Assembly (NCBI RefSeq): GCF_003994235.2
Contig: NZ_RYFG02000109.1
Span: 1 to 64,000, forward strand
From: Candidatus Methylobacter oryzae
Lineage (GTDB): Bacteria; Pseudomonadota; Gammaproteobacteria; Methylococcales; Methylomonadaceae
Direction of reading: 5' to 3'
DNA: 64,000 bases
Position 1 is the stretch's first letter, and each line of letters opens with the position of its first letter. Shown here piece by piece: positions 7,185-15,003 of the stretch. Position numbers and translations under genes: made by a program. The notes beneath the pieces were generated by a model that saw nothing but the letters and a program-made list of their open reading frames with translations, ran no database searches and was not told the DNA's origin.

Positions 7185-7780
7185 ACCGCGCAATTATCTT
7201 GTTGCGTCATGCGGCCCGGATTGCTGATATTGTAGTCTCGTTGGGCAATACGTCCCGGATTGCCGAGCACCAAGCAGTGTTGGGGGATGTCCACGGAGAT
7301 GACAGCGCCGGCGCCTATGGTGACATCGTCGCCGACACTGACGTCTCCGCATATCCGTGCATGGGCGCCGATATACACGCCTTCGCCAATCACCGGTCCG
7401 TTGCCGGCCGTTTTATTGTCCCGTCCCACTTTGACTTGCTGATGAATCACACAGTTCGGTCCGATGCGGCAGTTTCTGATTTCAATGCCGCCGAAGTGTC
7501 CGATGCAGAAGCCGGGGCCAATATCCGCACTTTGATCCAAATCGATACCGTAGGCGTTACGCACACATATGGACAATACCCGGTAAACCGGGGCGAGAGA
7601 CGTTGCAATCAGCCAACCGCAGCGGTATTTGCGCAGATGGCCCAACCAGCGTCCAAAGCGGTATATCATCAGCGCCTGAAGTCCGTAATTTACCCAAAGC
7701 GAGCCCAGCACATCAATCGGGCGGGCCGTGCCGGTCCAGCGATGTACGTGCATAATATCTATACGAATATTCTCGAACAT
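7181..7780 (-). CDS. serine-acetyltransferase-like hexapeptide O-acyltransferase
   Basis: 199 aa. An N-terminal helical part (residues 1 to about 75, with RPIDVLGSLWVNYGLQALMIYRFGRWL) is followed by left-handed beta-helix hexapeptide repeats (IGPGFCIGHFGGIEI, IGEGVYIGAHARICG, VGDDVTIGAGAVISVD) and a VLGNPGRI end. This is the CysE/WcaB-like architecture used for acetyl-CoA-dependent O-acetylation of serine or of sugars. Its place in a carrier-protein/ligase operon argues for modification of a glycan or metabolite rather than cysteine synthesis. It is the last gene of the minus-strand operon and its start touches the previous gene's stop (TAAATG). The last residues and stop run into the palindromic repeat array. 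Confidence 0.82.
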   Translation of the reverse strand: MFENIRIDIMHVHRWTGTARPIDVLGSLWVNYGLQALMIYRFGRWLGHLRKYRCGWLIATSLAPVYRVLSICVRNAYGIDLDQSADIGPGFCIGHFGGIEIRNCRIGPNCVIHQQVKVGRDNKTAGNGPVIGEGVYIGAHARICGDVSVGDDVTIGAGAVISVDIPQHCLVLGNPGRIAQRDYNISNPGRMTQQDNCAV

Positions 7781-8518
7781 TTAATCTTCTTGTCCCGTAT
7801 TCACATAGTGCGTGGCATCCAAATCGCAATGCTCCCGCAATTGGGAATTATCAAAACCCCTCGCCACTAATCGGGGAGGATTGCCTTGCATCATAACGCC
7901 GGGCGGGACGCTTCTGCTGAGCACTGTGCCCGGCAGTAGCGTAGCCCCGTCGCCGATAGTGATGGCGCCGTAGATCACGCAATCCGAACCGATCCAGACA
8001 TTGCGGCCAATCTTCGGCCGCCCTCTATCGGTATGGTTCATGCCGACGGTGACGCGCGTGCCGATCACAGTTCCGGAGCCGGTTCTTCGGGCTCCGAAAA
8101 TGATATTGCCCTGATCGGAAAAGAGCACGTCCTGTTCAATCTCACAGTCGTTGGCAATGTCGCTTTTGGCGTTCATCCTCATCATCGTCAGCTTCATCAG
8201 TGCAATCGGAATCAGCATGACCCGCCAAAGCCATTTGCGTGCGCTGTTATTTTTACGTTTTAAATATAACCAGTGATCGATGCGGTGTATCAGTATCAGC
8301 CGTAAGCCCGGAGAAACCGCCAGTAATTGTGAACGTGAGATTAAGTTGGCAGGACGATCCGGCCAGCGTCGACAATGAGCGTTGTCGATGTCGCTGCTGA
8401 TCCGGTCGTCTATGGGCCAAGGAGAAGGGGTTATTTTATAAACAGTCTGACGAACAGCATCTGCCTGTGTTTGTTGAGGGGCAGGAGAAGCCTCAACGTC
8501 CTGGGCTAAGCGGTTCAT
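7781..8518 (-). CDS. hexapeptide acyltransferase (WcaF/maltose acetyltransferase-like)
   Basis: 245 aa. About 110 N-terminal residues include a helix resembling those of membrane-associated sugar acetyltransferases, followed by hexapeptide repeats (GTVIGTRVTVG, IGRNVWIGSDCVIYGAITIGDG) and the typical VPPGVMMQGNPPRLV end of WcaF/Maa-type acetyltransferases. A His in VGMNHTDRG is the likely catalytic histidine. It begins inside the stop of the SGNH-like gene (ATGA overlap, 8515-8518) and abuts the next acyltransferase, so the three genes are co-translated. The substrate is unknown; the context suggests O-acetylation of a cell-surface or secreted product. Confidence 0.82.
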   Translation of the reverse strand: MNRLAQDVEASPAPQQTQADAVRQTVYKITPSPWPIDDRISSDIDNAHCRRWPDRPANLISRSQLLAVSPGLRLILIHRIDHWLYLKRKNNSARKWLWRVMLIPIALMKLTMMRMNAKSDIANDCEIEQDVLFSDQGNIIFGARRTGSGTVIGTRVTVGMNHTDRGRPKIGRNVWIGSDCVIYGAITIGDGATLLPGTVLSRSVPPGVMMQGNPPRLVARGFDNSQLREHCDLDATHYVNTGQED

Positions 8519-9351
8519 TTTGCTACCTGCTCGGTAGATAGTGAGCTGGCAAAATTTAAAAAGGCCGTGGCAACGAGTTCTTGCCCGCGTTCGTTCAGGT
8601 GGCCGCCATCGTTTGTCAGCTCAGGGCACAGTGCCTCGACTATTTGCCCATTGACGCTTGCTTGGCAGGACTTGCCGCCCGATTCAGCTTCGGCCCGCGC
8701 AAGATCGAACAGGCGTCCTGTTGCAAGATAGCGTTTGCGCAGTAGCGTATTGAATTCCGCACGCTTAAGATTGTCTACATAACCGCCAGGCTGCTTGCCT
8801 ATCAGCCCTTTAAGCCAGGCCTTCGGTCCGGTTTGTACGGCCATCAACGGCGCGGTGACTGCGACAAAGTTTGTTTTGGGATGCCGCTTAGCCAATGAGT
8901 CGAGATTGGCAATATAACTGTTCGCCAGTTGCTGGGCATCGGTAGCGGCGTTGAAATCGATATAGCAGAGCTTCATTAACGCCACATCTGCGTTTTGGGC
9001 GGCGCCGGCATCGATGGCGGCTGCAAAATCCTCTATTTTAGATAGCGGGTCGCCGTTGTTGCCGATCGCGAAATGACTGATTCCGTGTGTCTTAGGCGCT
9101 GTCCGTTGCTCGCGAATAGTCAGATTGCCGCCGTTCCTGGTGTTTAGCAGTTCTACGCCGTTGAGGATATTCCAGCCCACCGATTGGTGTCCGAAAACTA
9201 CCCGCATTTTTTCCAGCACCCGCCATTCCGGCCTGTTGATTTGCGTTGCTATTGCCATCGATGTTTCCTCGCGTTTGGATTGATTACAGCCCGGTAGTAT
9301 TAATAGGGTTGCCGCAATCAACCACCATCCACACTTATTTCTCATCGTCAT
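8515..9351 (-). CDS. SGNH-hydrolase-like lipoprotein
   Basis: 278 aa. A lipoprotein signal (LILPGC, lipidated Cys22) places it in the envelope. GHQSVG at residues 54-59 and NDGGHLNERGQ near residue 250 correspond to the block I Ser and the block V Asp/His of SGNH/GDSL-like hydrolases, though block I is atypical (GHQSVGW rather than GDS). Related proteins lie in polysaccharide-acetylation clusters, where SGNH domains transfer or remove acyl groups. GGAGGCAAGGGT precedes the ATG at 9351. Its neighbours are two acetyltransferases on one side and the amide-ligase genes on the other, so a role in surface glycan acylation fits but is inferred. Confidence 0.7.
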   Translation of the reverse strand: MTMRNKCGWWLIAATLLILPGCNQSKREETSMAIATQINRPEWRVLEKMRVVFGHQSVGWNILNGVELLNTRNGGNLTIREQRTAPKTHGISHFAIGNNGDPLSKIEDFAAAIDAGAAQNADVALMKLCYIDFNAATDAQQLANSYIANLDSLAKRHPKTNFVAVTAPLMAVQTGPKAWLKGLIGKQPGGYVDNLKRAEFNTLLRKRYLATGRLFDLARAEAESGGKSCQASVNGQIVEALCPELTNDGGHLNERGQELVATAFLNFASSLSTEQVAK

Positions 9352-9390
9352 ACCCTTGCCTCCGCTCAGTATTGCTCAATGGTTTTTCGT

Positions 9391-10431
9391 TCAGATAAGC
9401 ATCGGCGGTTTTGTGATCGGGCCGATCACCGCTTCCATCGGAATTCCAGGCCAATGCAATGCGGCAGTGGTTTTTCGCTTGGCTTGGATGTCGCGGTAGA
9501 TGAATTTCGCCTGGTCCAGGTGAATACCCAACTCCAGCGCCAACTGCGAGGCCGGTTCGCCATTGTTGTAAGCCAGCAAGGCAATATCCATTTTGTCGTA
9601 AGGCAGGGCGTAATAAAATTCGTCCTGTCCTTGCGCCATGCTGTAGGTATCGGTGGTGGGCTGGGCGTTGCAGACGGCTTCAGGCAGCTCCAGATAACGA
9701 GCCAACGCATAAACTTGAGTCTTATATAAGTGGGCAATCGGCTTTATGTCGGCCGAGCCGTCGCCGTTTTTGACAAAAAAACCCTGGTCGTATTCCAGGC
9801 GGTTAGGTGTGCCAATGACGGCATAGTGCATACGATCCGCATGAAAGTACTCAACAGTTTTGCGCACCCGTTGCTTGAAATTGGTCGCGGCGACAATTTG
9901 CAGATAATTCTTCGAGTCCAGCCTCTCCTCGAACAATTGCCCATCCGGAGATTGCACGACCAGTTTGAAATAGTTGACACCACCTGTTTGTCCGCCGGCA
10001 ATCGTAATTTTGCTTTTCCAATCGGAGCTATAGGTTGGGAAGACTGCTCGAATGGCATCGTCCCGCCAGTCGTAACAGCCCAAAGCTTCCAATACCGGGG
10101 CAATATCGAACTCCTCGTAAGCGATGCCGAGCTGATCCGCGACTAGGCGGCCGCGGATAGAGCTTTCGGAGGCAGAGTCGCGCTCAGGCAGCAATAAACC
10201 AAATACGCGCTCTTGCCCAACTGCGCGAACGGCGAGTGCGGCGCAGACGGCACTGTCTATGCCGCCGGAAATCGCGACAATCAAGCCGCGCCGATGCAGA
10301 TGGCTGCGCAACAGTTCGCGTATGCGTTCGGTAATTTTAGTGGTTTCAGCGGCTTCATCCAGCTTGAGCCCGGCTGTAATATTTTCAAATGACTCGTCCA
10401 GCTTGAGTCCTATATTAAGCTTTGTAGACAT
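9391..10431 (-). CDS. nadE: NAD+ synthase-like ATP-pyrophosphatase / amide ligase
   Basis: 346 aa. The start was chosen at 10431 (MSTKLN), which has a strong GAGGAG ribosome-binding site; a 5-codon longer frame lacks one. The N-type ATP-pyrophosphatase loop SGGIDSAVCAAL is near residues 56-67. Downstream, GTPNRLEYDQGFFVKNGDGSADIKPI matches the NadE catalytic core that adenylates a carboxylate and amidates it with ammonia. The first 30 residues carry a duplicated GLKLDE word (residues 8-13 and 21-26) not expected in NadE. Set between AMP-ligase and SGNH genes, it may amidate an acid on a sugar or carrier, paired with AsnB, rather than make NAD; a housekeeping role is not excluded. Confidence 0.8.
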   Translation of the reverse strand: MSTKLNIGLKLDESFENITAGLKLDEAAETTKITERIRELLRSHLHRRGLIVAISGGIDSAVCAALAVRAVGQERVFGLLLPERDSASESSIRGRLVADQLGIAYEEFDIAPVLEALGCYDWRDDAIRAVFPTYSSDWKSKITIAGGQTGGVNYFKLVVQSPDGQLFEERLDSKNYLQIVAATNFKQRVRKTVEYFHADRMHYAVIGTPNRLEYDQGFFVKNGDGSADIKPIAHLYKTQVYALARYLELPEAVCNAQPTTDTYSMAQGQDEFYYALPYDKMDIALLAYNNGEPASQLALELGIHLDQAKFIYRDIQAKRKTTAALHWPGIPMEAVIGPITKPPMLI

Positions 10432-10453
10432 AAACAAACTCCTCAATAATGGA

Positions 10454-12016
10454 TTATTTTAATTTTGCGAGTGATGCGGCGTGCTGTTCTATCGTTAGCT
10501 TCCGTGATAACTTGCCGCTGGCTGTGTGCGGCAGTTTCGGGAGTAACAGGACGTGTTTAGGCACCATGTAGTTTTCCAGCCGTTCATTGCAAATATGTTT
10601 AATCTGCTGCACGCTCAGGCTTTCACCTTCGCGCACAGCCACAAAGGCGCATACGGCCTCACCTAGCAGAGGATCGGGGACGCCCGCCACTACGACTTCC
10701 TGCACGGCCGGAAGACTATAGATGGCATTTTCAACCTCGGCTGGGCTGACTTTTTCTCCGCGGCTTTTGATGATTTCGTCGCTACGTGCGACGAAACATA
10801 AATCGCCGTCAGCGTCCTGCCGGAATAAATCGCCGCTTTTCAATAAAAACTCGCCCGGTAGCGGACCGGGCACCAGTACCTCGGCAGTTTTTTCCGGCAG
10901 GTTCCAGTACCCTTGCATGATATGAGGGCCGCGAATGTGCAGATTGCCGATTTCACCTTGCGCTACTGTGTGCCCGTCTTTATTCAGCAACAGTAGTTCG
11001 GTGCCGGGTATCGCGGACCCGACCGATTCCGGTTTGAGCTCGGCCAAGGCCGGGTCCAGGTAGGCGCAACGGATGCACTCGGTCTGGCCGTACATTTTGT
11101 ATAAGCCGGCCTCAGGAAATATCCGCCGGATGCCGGGAATAAAGTCAGCCGGCAGCGCTGCGGCAGCGTTAGTCACTATGCGCACGCTGGGAAAGCGTAG
11201 CGCTTGCTTGGCATCGTGCGCCAACATCATCGCAAAGACTGTCGGGACGCCGGCAAAGCTGGTGACCGCTTCGTCATGCATGCGCTTGAATACCTGCGCC
11301 GGAAAGATAAAAGAGCGCTCCTGGACCAATGTTGCTCCGGCATGCACTGCGGAAAGCCATTGGAAAAGGCCGTAGCCGAAATTGAGCGGTAATGCGGAAA
11401 ATAATCGGTCATTGGCTGAAAAGCTCAGATATTCATTGATGCTGTTCAATACAAATAACAGCGATCGGTGAGTATGCATTACGCCTTTAGGAACGCCGGT
11501 AGTGCCGGAGGTGTAGATCAGCGCAGCCAAGTCCAAGGTTATAGCCGGTTGCGGCGGCGGCGTGACAGGCATGTCGGCCAATATCTCGTCGGTATTTTCA
11601 ACGCCGGCCGGTAATGCCTTGGCGTTGGCAGTGCACAATATCTTCAGCGCCGGCATTTGCCTGGCCAGCGGGGCAAACACGCGCGCAAGATTGGGCTCGC
11701 TGAGCAATACGCGGCTGCCTGAATCGTTCAGGATAAATGCCAGCTTGTCGCGTTTGGTTTGGGCGCTAATCGCGACAAACACGCCGCCGGCCAGTAATAT
11801 GCCATAGACGGACAACGCGCATTGCCGGCTGTTGTCCATGAAAATGGCGACACGGTCGCCGCGGCTGATGCCGAGAGAGCGTAAGGCATGAGCCAAACGG
11901 CATGCATAATCGATTACTTCGCGGTAGTTCATCCGTACATCGCCTGCGACCAGAGCCGTGTAATCCGGATAGCGTTCAGCAGTCGTGATTAAGGTATCCT
12001 GTAATAATCGAGGCAT
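10454..12016 (-). CDS. AMP-dependent acyl/aryl ligase, paralogue B
   Basis: 520 aa. Start set at 12016 (MPRLLQDTL), which aligns with the start of the sister gene at 14707. It is an ANL-superfamily adenylating enzyme: the P-loop-like LIYTSGTTGVPKGVMHTH, the A5 motif YKMYGQTEC, the A7/A8 segment SGDLFRQDADGDLCFVAR with IIKSRGEKVSP, and the C-terminal Lys of SGKLSRK are all present. Such enzymes activate a carboxylic acid as acyl-AMP and load it on CoA or a carrier protein. It is about as long as DltA and very similar to the second ligase of the same operon, with near-identical DNA blocks showing recent duplication. It probably works with the ACP at 14723. Confidence 0.9.
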   Translation of the reverse strand: MPRLLQDTLITTAERYPDYTALVAGDVRMNYREVIDYACRLAHALRSLGISRGDRVAIFMDNSRQCALSVYGILLAGGVFVAISAQTKRDKLAFILNDSGSRVLLSEPNLARVFAPLARQMPALKILCTANAKALPAGVENTDEILADMPVTPPPQPAITLDLAALIYTSGTTGVPKGVMHTHRSLLFVLNSINEYLSFSANDRLFSALPLNFGYGLFQWLSAVHAGATLVQERSFIFPAQVFKRMHDEAVTSFAGVPTVFAMMLAHDAKQALRFPSVRIVTNAAAALPADFIPGIRRIFPEAGLYKMYGQTECIRCAYLDPALAELKPESVGSAIPGTELLLLNKDGHTVAQGEIGNLHIRGPHIMQGYWNLPEKTAEVLVPGPLPGEFLLKSGDLFRQDADGDLCFVARSDEIIKSRGEKVSPAEVENAIYSLPAVQEVVVAGVPDPLLGEAVCAFVAVREGESLSVQQIKHICNERLENYMVPKHVLLLPKLPHTASGKLSRKLTIEQHAASLAKLK

Positions 12017-12042
12017 AACGTCATCTTTGCTGATAACAGTAA

Positions 12043-12180
12043 TTAGCAAATTCCGGCATCGGTGCAATATCCGATGTCGCGTGGAAGATGTCGCATTGCG
12101 TTAGATGCTGTGCATGGACTCGTGTGTTCAGACGCTGGCGGCCCCTCGAACTTGAGAACCGTAGTCATACGGATAGACAT
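12043..12180 (-). CDS. possible small peptide gene (45 aa) inside the ligase operon
   Basis: ATG at 12180 has a strong leader, ATTATTGAGGAGTTT then ACT ATG, that is nearly identical to the leader of the NAD-synthase-like gene (ATTATTGAGGAGTTT then GTTT ATG). The frame runs to TAA 12043-12045 and encodes MSIRMTTVLKFEGPP... ending YCTDAGIC, with three cysteines in the last 23 residues and no similarity I recognise. It fills most of the gap between the methyltransferase and ligase B genes. It may be a translated small peptide, a remnant of a duplicated gene 5' end left by the tandem ligase duplication, or a translational leader. Codon-level evidence is too short to decide. Confidence 0.35.
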   Translation of the reverse strand: MSIRMTTVLKFEGPPASEHTSPCTASNAMRHLPRDIGYCTDAGIC

Positions 12181-12238
12181 AGTAAACTCCTCAATAATGC
12201 TGACTTCAATTTGGCAAATAAGAGAATTACTGCAAAGG

Positions 12239-13141
12239 TTATTTTCGAGCCAATATCACCCGTATATTTCCCGAATCGTCAGAGATCGATTCAATATGGC
12301 TGTAAAGTCCGCTTCTTTGGCACAACCGTGAAGCGAAGCGACCCTGTCCAACCCCGACTTCAAAAATCAACGCGCCTGATTTTGTTAAAAATCGCGGTGC
12401 TTCAAGGATTAATTTCTGGATCAGGCTAATACCCATAACGCCGCCGTCAAAGGCCAAAACCGGTTCATGAGCCAATATCTCAGTGTTCATTTTGGGAAGA
12501 CTGGCGCTGGGTATATAAGGCGGGTTACAAACGATCAGGTCTATTTTTTCAAAGTAGTCTTCCGTTTCAAAAGCCGATAATAAATCTCCTTGTCTGACAT
12601 TTATCCGGTCACCCAGATTTAGGAATGAGATATTTTCCTGCGTGAGTTCAACGGCTTCCGCAGAAAGGTCGGTGGCATAAACATAGGCTTGAGCATTGTG
12701 GCTGACGATGGCTAAACCTAGATTCCCTGAACCGCAGCAGACGTCGATAATGTTCGCTCTTTGTTTTTCTTTGGCAATTTCCTGAGAAAGGCCAAGCGCT
12801 TTGTATCCTAGAATTTCAGTTTCTTTTCTTGGAATAAGGGCTCTTTCATCGCATAAGAACTCAATCCCCATAAAGCTTTGCCGGCCTGTTATATGGGCAA
12901 GAGGCGTACTGTCCAGCCTTTGATTGAGAAGCTCGAAGAGCCTGTTTTTATGCTCCTCCGTTAATTCCGGAAAAGGCAGTTTTGCAGCTGTTTCGGCCGA
13001 TTTACAAAGGCCTAAAGCCGCAAATCCTAAGGCTTTTAAAGTGGAGTCAATGTTTTCTTCCGGCTTGTCCTTAAGTAAATTGAGTTTGTTTTCTAAATCG
13101 GGTCTTACCAAATTGTATAGATTTTCATTACCTAGAAACAT
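12239..13141 (-). CDS. PrmC/HemK-like N5-glutamine methyltransferase family protein
   Basis: 300 aa. It has the PrmC layout: an N-terminal helical domain (residues 1 to about 105) ending in the linker HITGRQSFMGIEF and IPRKETEIL, then a class I SAM-binding domain with IDVCCGSGNLGLAI and the catalytic NPPYIP motif (LIVCNPPYIPSAS, about residues 200-212), and HEPVLAFDGG. PrmC methylates the Gln of peptide release factors. This copy is not next to prfA/hemA and lies between two ligase genes, so it may methylate a nitrogen on the pathway product instead. AAAGGATT precedes ATG 13141; spacing to the upstream ligase is 27 nt. Confidence 0.8.
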   Translation of the reverse strand: MFLGNENLYNLVRPDLENKLNLLKDKPEENIDSTLKALGFAALGLCKSAETAAKLPFPELTEEHKNRLFELLNQRLDSTPLAHITGRQSFMGIEFLCDERALIPRKETEILGYKALGLSQEIAKEKQRANIIDVCCGSGNLGLAIVSHNAQAYVYATDLSAEAVELTQENISFLNLGDRINVRQGDLLSAFETEDYFEKIDLIVCNPPYIPSASLPKMNTEILAHEPVLAFDGGVMGISLIQKLILEAPRFLTKSGALIFEVGVGQGRFASRLCQRSGLYSHIESISDDSGNIRVILARK

Positions 13142-13168
13142 AATCCTTTATTCCTTAATTAGTAGCGT

Positions 13169-14707
13169 TTAGAGCATGGCGGCGAGCGCCTTTTTGTCGG
13201 TTTTGTTGTTCGCGCTTCTGGGCAGTTCAGGCAGAATCGTCACATACTTGGGCACCATGAAACTTTCCAGTTTATCGCAGCACAATTTCTTGATCCGGCC
13301 TTCGGTCAGAGTGCTGTTTTCCATTACGCTGACAAAGGCCATCACGGCCTGCCCTAGCAAAATATCCGGAATGCCGAGCACGACGGCTTCGCGAATGCCG
13401 GGGATAGCGTAGAGAACGGCTTCAATTTCCAGCGGGCTAATCTTTTCGCCGCGACTTTTGATAATGTCGTCAGTGCGGCCGACGAAGTAGAGGTAGCCAT
13501 CTTCGTCAACACTGAATAAATCGTGAGTGCAGAGCATGAGTTCGCCCGGAAGAGCGCCTGGTTTAAGCATGTGAGCGGTTTTTTCCGGCTGGTTCCAGTA
13601 ACCGAGCATCACGTGAGGACCACGGACGTAAAGTGTGCCTACTTCGCCAGGTTTGACCGGTTGGCCGGCATCGTCCAATACCATGACTTCCGTGCCGGGG
13701 ATAGCGATACCTACGGACTCCGGTTTTTGCTCGATTTGCTCCGGAGGCAAGTAGCTCACGCGTTTACATTCGGTCAGGCCGTACATGCGATAGATGTCGG
13801 CATTGGGAAAAACTTCCCGCAGCCGGGTATTAAAGTTGGCCGGCAATGAGGCAGCCGTATTGGTAACACGCCGTACTTTCGGGAAGCTCAGCGCTTGGCG
13901 CTCATGGGCGGCTAACAGCATTGCAAAAATAGTCGGCACGCCGGGAAAAACGGTAACACCTTCAGTCTCTACGACGCTGAGCACTTGGGCCGGATAAGTG
14001 AATGAACGCTCAAGCACTAAAGTAGCGCCGGTGTAGACCGCCATCAGCCATTGATATAAACCATAATCGAAGGCTAACGGTAGTACGCATAATAACCGGT
14101 CGGTCTTTTCCAAACGCAGGTATTCAACCAGGCTTTTTAAAGCAAACAGCATGGATTGATGGGTATGCATCACGCCTTTAGGTTCGCCGGTGCTGCCGGA
14201 GGTGTAGATCAGCGCGGCCAGGTCCAAGGTGATGGCCGATTGCGGCGGCAGTGCGGCAGGCATGTCGGCCAATATCTCGTCGATATTTTCAACGCCGGCC
14301 GGTAATGTTTTGGAGGTGGCAGTCGACAGTATTTTGACTGCCGGCAGTTGCTCGATCAGCGGAGCGAATACGCGTGAGAGATTCGCTTCGCTAAGCAGTG
14401 CTTGGCTACCCGAGTCGCGCAGGATGAAGGCCAGTTTATCTTGTTTGGTTTGAGCATTAACGATGACGAACACGCCGCCGGCTAATAGTACGCCATAGAT
14501 TGACAACGCACATTGCCAGGTGTTGTCCATGAAAATGGCGACACGGTCGCCACGGCTGACACCGCGCGAGCGCAAGGCATGAGCCAAGCGGCACGCATAA
14601 TCCATCACTTCGCGATAGCTGGCGCGTACATCGCCTGCAATCAGCGCTGTATCATCCGGATGGCATGCTGCGGTAGTGAGCAAGCTGTCTTGCAATAGTC
14701 GAGACAT
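13169..14707 (-). CDS. AMP-dependent acyl/aryl ligase, paralogue A
   Basis: 512 aa, the sister of the ligase at 10454-12016. All ANL motifs are intact: LIYTSGSTGEPKGVMHTH, YRMYGLTEC, YFVGRTDDIIKSRGEKISP, and a C-terminal NNKTDKK carrying the candidate catalytic Lys. It starts at 14707 (MSRLLQDSL), 15 nt after the ACP stop codon, an arrangement like that of DltA with its carrier DltC. The likely role is to adenylate a carboxylic or amino acid and load it on the phosphopantetheine of the adjacent ACP. Both paralogues keep the motifs, so both are probably active, perhaps on different acids. Confidence 0.9.
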   Translation of the reverse strand: MSRLLQDSLLTTAACHPDDTALIAGDVRASYREVMDYACRLAHALRSRGVSRGDRVAIFMDNTWQCALSIYGVLLAGGVFVIVNAQTKQDKLAFILRDSGSQALLSEANLSRVFAPLIEQLPAVKILSTATSKTLPAGVENIDEILADMPAALPPQSAITLDLAALIYTSGSTGEPKGVMHTHQSMLFALKSLVEYLRLEKTDRLLCVLPLAFDYGLYQWLMAVYTGATLVLERSFTYPAQVLSVVETEGVTVFPGVPTIFAMLLAAHERQALSFPKVRRVTNTAASLPANFNTRLREVFPNADIYRMYGLTECKRVSYLPPEQIEQKPESVGIAIPGTEVMVLDDAGQPVKPGEVGTLYVRGPHVMLGYWNQPEKTAHMLKPGALPGELMLCTHDLFSVDEDGYLYFVGRTDDIIKSRGEKISPLEIEAVLYAIPGIREAVVLGIPDILLGQAVMAFVSVMENSTLTEGRIKKLCCDKLESFMVPKYVTILPELPRSANNKTDKKALAAML

Positions 14708-14722
14708 AGCGCTTGCCTTTTC

Positions 14723-14977
14723 TTAGGCAGCAACAGCTTGGGCTTGCTTAAGCTGCACGAAATTAGTCAGGTTATCTACGGAGTCGAGATTAGCCGGGAG
14801 CATTTCGTTGTCATTGACCTTGATGCCAAAGGTTTCTTCAATGAAAAGTATTATTTCCAGAACGCCGGTAGAATCTATAATGCCTGTGTCAAGGAAGGAA
14901 TCGTTATCCTGTAAAGCCGATTCGTCTTCGGTGAAAAGGAAACTTTCCAAAATATATTGTCTAATAGTCTTTTTCAT
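14723..14977 (-). CDS. acyl carrier protein
   Basis: 84 aa, acidic, four-helix carrier-protein type. The phosphopantetheine attachment serine is in GIIDSTGVLEIILFIEE (Ser near residue 36), followed by FGIKVNDNEM and LDSVDNLTNFV, all as in stand-alone ACPs that partner AMP-dependent ligases. It is clearly not the fatty-acid ACP, which has a DSLD motif and would lie near fab genes. Located between asnB and ligase A with 26-nt and 15-nt gaps, it is the probable carrier for the acid activated by one or both ligases. Confidence 0.9.
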   Translation of the reverse strand: MKKTIRQYILESFLFTEDESALQDNDSFLDTGIIDSTGVLEIILFIEETFGIKVNDNEMLPANLDSVDNLTNFVQLKQAQAVAA

Positions 14978-15003
14978 AGGTATGGCTCTAAGTTAGCGTT
15001 AAA

